This document shows positions 35,228 through 36,686 of a DNA stretch of 36,686 nt, piece after piece (positions within the stretch are counted from its first letter, which is position 1; each line of letters starts with the position of its first letter). Origin of the DNA: Bacteroidales bacterium (GTDB lineage: Bacteria > Bacteroidota > Bacteroidia > Bacteroidales > FEN-979); the NCBI GenBank assembly GCA_028706295.1, contig JAQWBQ010000033.1, forward strand, positions 1 to 36,686, in the 5' to 3' direction. Both the position numbers and the translations under genes were made by a program. A model generated the notes under the pieces. The model was not told the origin of the DNA. It saw only the letters and a program-made list of their open reading frames with translations, and searched no databases.

Positions 35228-36686
35228 TTATCTGGCCTTTTTCCAGGTATCATGGGTGTACCTGGCGTCGATCATCACCATAGAATCGACCGGGATATTA
35301 CGCTCCGCAGCCTTTTTCTTTACCGATTCGTACCAGTCGGCGCTGTTGGTAATCAATCCGGCAATCTGGTAAATGGAATCCTGGTAGCACCGGGACGGAA
35401 ATTTCGCGGGATCGCTGTTCACAACGTACCGGGCATCGCCATGGATCATCTCTTCGAGCGTTCGTTTTTCCAGGCGCGCCTTGTTGACCATAAACCGGAA
35501 CCATTCGCGTTCGTTGCGGATCATGTTTTCGGTCTGATAAACCCAGGAATCTTTAACTTCCGGGTGAAAGGCAAGGTACGCTTCGTCGGCGAAATTCCAG
35601 AAACCGCAGTGCAGGTTGATCTCCGAGACCATCAGCAGGATGACCTGATAACCGAGGAGTTTGCTGCGAAGTTCCGATTTATCGACATAAACCGGTGGAT
35701 TGTTGTTCTGGTAGGGGTATAGTTTATTGTTGTAGTACCAGTAATCCTGTTTCCTGAAGATCTTACTCCCGAATGTATCGACAATGTTGACATAATAACT
35801 GTCGGCAATGACCAGGGCATCCAATGACCTTCCGGAGGTGGTGTCGAATCGGATCACCGGGTAGACCTCTCCGCTCCTTTTCGGCTGACATACCAGGTTG
35901 AGCAGTTCGCCGATGTCGTTGTCGGTGCCAAGTGGCGTCGAAAGGGTTGAAGGATGGAAGGATGGTAAAGCCGAAGGGAGATGGGAGGTAAATCGGGGCA
36001 GGGTTTTTGAGGTGGTTTTTTCGATCGTTTTCACGAGGGTATCGACGGCCAGGGGGACGGCGTACAGGCTCCAGTGCATGCCATATTTCGGAAAGAGCGG
36101 ATAACGCGAAGTATCCTTCATCATCCTAAAATAGCGGTTCAGGTCGATAAAGGGCAAGCCCAGCGCGACTGACTTCCTGATGTAATAGTCGTAGTTGTTC
36201 TCCGACCGCTTTCCGGGGTGAAATCTCCGAGAAATGTACTCCGGGTAAAAGCTGGCTTTTCCGGGTTCATAGACCAGGATCAGCGGAATGTTGTAGGATC
36301 TCAGCGAATCCATTACATTTTTCAGACGGGCCAGTTTTTTGTCGATCGTTTGGTGGCCGATAAAGAAATCGCCGGTATATTCATGGATATAATCCTCTTC
36401 ATAGAGCATTCCATTTTTACCGGACACGAATCCCTGCGCATGGATCAGCGAAAACAACGAATAATCGTACTGGTTGGAAATCCTGATCAGGGAGTTGCGG
36501 AACCCGCAATGTTCATTGATCCGGGTGGCAAGGGTATCCTGGAAGGTTCCGTTGAACCAACCTTTCGGGGTAAAACTGCTCAGGGCAGGTTTTTCCGACT
36601 TTGAATAGAATCCTTTCAGCGGTTTCTCATCAAAGAGGTTAAAATGGCGTTGCAGGGCAGGAAGCACCAGCAGGAGGAGGATGAGG
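35228..36686 (-). CDS. AlgX/AlgJ-like SGNH acetyltransferase, 5'-truncated by the window
   Basis: Periplasmic SGNH-fold protein of the AlgX/AlgJ type, which transfers acetyl groups to exported polysaccharides, usually with an MBOAT membrane partner. The reading frame is open through the right edge: LILLLL precedes a GTG at 36667, so the N-terminal membrane segment is cut and the true start lies outside. Family features are GFVSGKNGMLYEEDYI, then PLILVYEPGKASFYPEYI, GMHWSLYA (His codon 36074-36076) and IADSYYVNI with the probable nucleophile Ser (codon 35798-35800). The Asp of the usual DxHW motif is Gly here (GMHW). A Ser/Pro-rich linker at 35938-35990 interrupts the domain. It runs toward the protease operon after a 414-base gap. 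Confidence 0.72.
   Translation of the reverse strand, partial: LILLLLVLPALQRHFNLFDEKPLKGFYSKSEKPALSSFTPKGWFNGTFQDTLATRINEHCGFRNSLIRISNQYDYSLFSLIHAQGFVSGKNGMLYEEDYIHEYTGDFFIGHQTIDKKLARLKNVMDSLRSYNIPLILVYEPGKASFYPEYISRRFHPGKRSENNYDYYIRKSVALGLPFIDLNRYFRMMKDTSRYPLFPKYGMHWSLYAVPLAVDTLVKTIEKTTSKTLPRFTSHLPSALPSFHPSTLSTPLGTDNDIGELLNLVCQPKRSGEVYPVIRFDTTSGRSLDALVIADSYYVNIVDTFGSKIFRKQDYWYYNNKLYPYQNNNPPVYVDKSELRSKLLGYQVILLMVSEINLHCGFWNFADEAYLAFHPEVKDSWVYQTENMIRNEREWFRFMVNKARLEKRTLEEMIHGDARYVVNSDPAKFPSRCYQDSIYQIAGLITNSADWYESVKKKAAERNIPVDSMVMIDARYTHDTWKKAR

Overview
The window looks like chromosomal DNA of a Bacteroidota bacterium, probably class Bacteroidia and outside the well-known gut genera. The evidence is a gldH lipoprotein gene, two giant secreted proteins with type IX secretion (T9SS) C-terminal signals, a menaquinone-type sdhC-sdhA-sdhB respiratory cluster, repeated matches to the Bacteroidota -7 promoter box TAnnTTTG, and short intergenic repeats of a kind common in this phylum. 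No species assignment is possible from the window alone.

Layout. Positions 206-1421 hold gmk and nadD (nucleotide and NAD synthesis). Positions 1477-3772 (minus) hold an alpha/beta hydrolase and an M24 aminopeptidase, separated by a 7-bp-phased repeat. Positions 3878-7688 hold sdhC, sdhA and sdhB, with a four-helix-bundle (23S rRNA IVP-type) gene placed between sdhA and sdhB and bracketed by inverted copies of the same 7-bp repeat. Positions 7816-12648 encode a T9SS cargo protein of about 1610 residues with seven Ig-like repeats. After a repeat-bearing spacer there is a diverged Y1/REP-type transposase relative (13005-13562). Then comes the cluster holB, ricT, gldH and PBP1A (13621-18677), linking DNA replication, a Fe-S regulator, the gliding/T9SS machinery and cell-wall synthesis.

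From 18680 to the right edge everything runs on the minus strand. There are two tandem paralogous Ig/propeller lipoproteins, a saccharopine-dehydrogenase-like oxidoreductase, a membrane sulfatase-fold phosphotransferase of LtaS type, a small GIY-YIG nuclease with REP-like hairpins in its own 3' end, and a GH16-like lipoprotein. Next come a membrane-anchored FG-GAP-like protein and a 1472-residue T9SS papain-like protease; these two and the GH16 gene are tightly spaced and look like one operon. Last is an AlgX/AlgJ-like acetyltransferase that runs off the window. The right-hand part therefore reads as an envelope and surface-polymer region, while the left is core metabolism.

The observations most worth following are: the GIY-YIG gene, whose two hairpins share a 13-nt core in opposite orientation but have different, individually self-complementary stems; the heptad-repeat-bracketed four-helix-bundle insertion in the sdh operon; a Y1-family protein that keeps the HUH motif but seems to lack the catalytic tyrosine; and a papain-like protease with an EF-hand/dockerin-like insert between its catalytic His and Asn.
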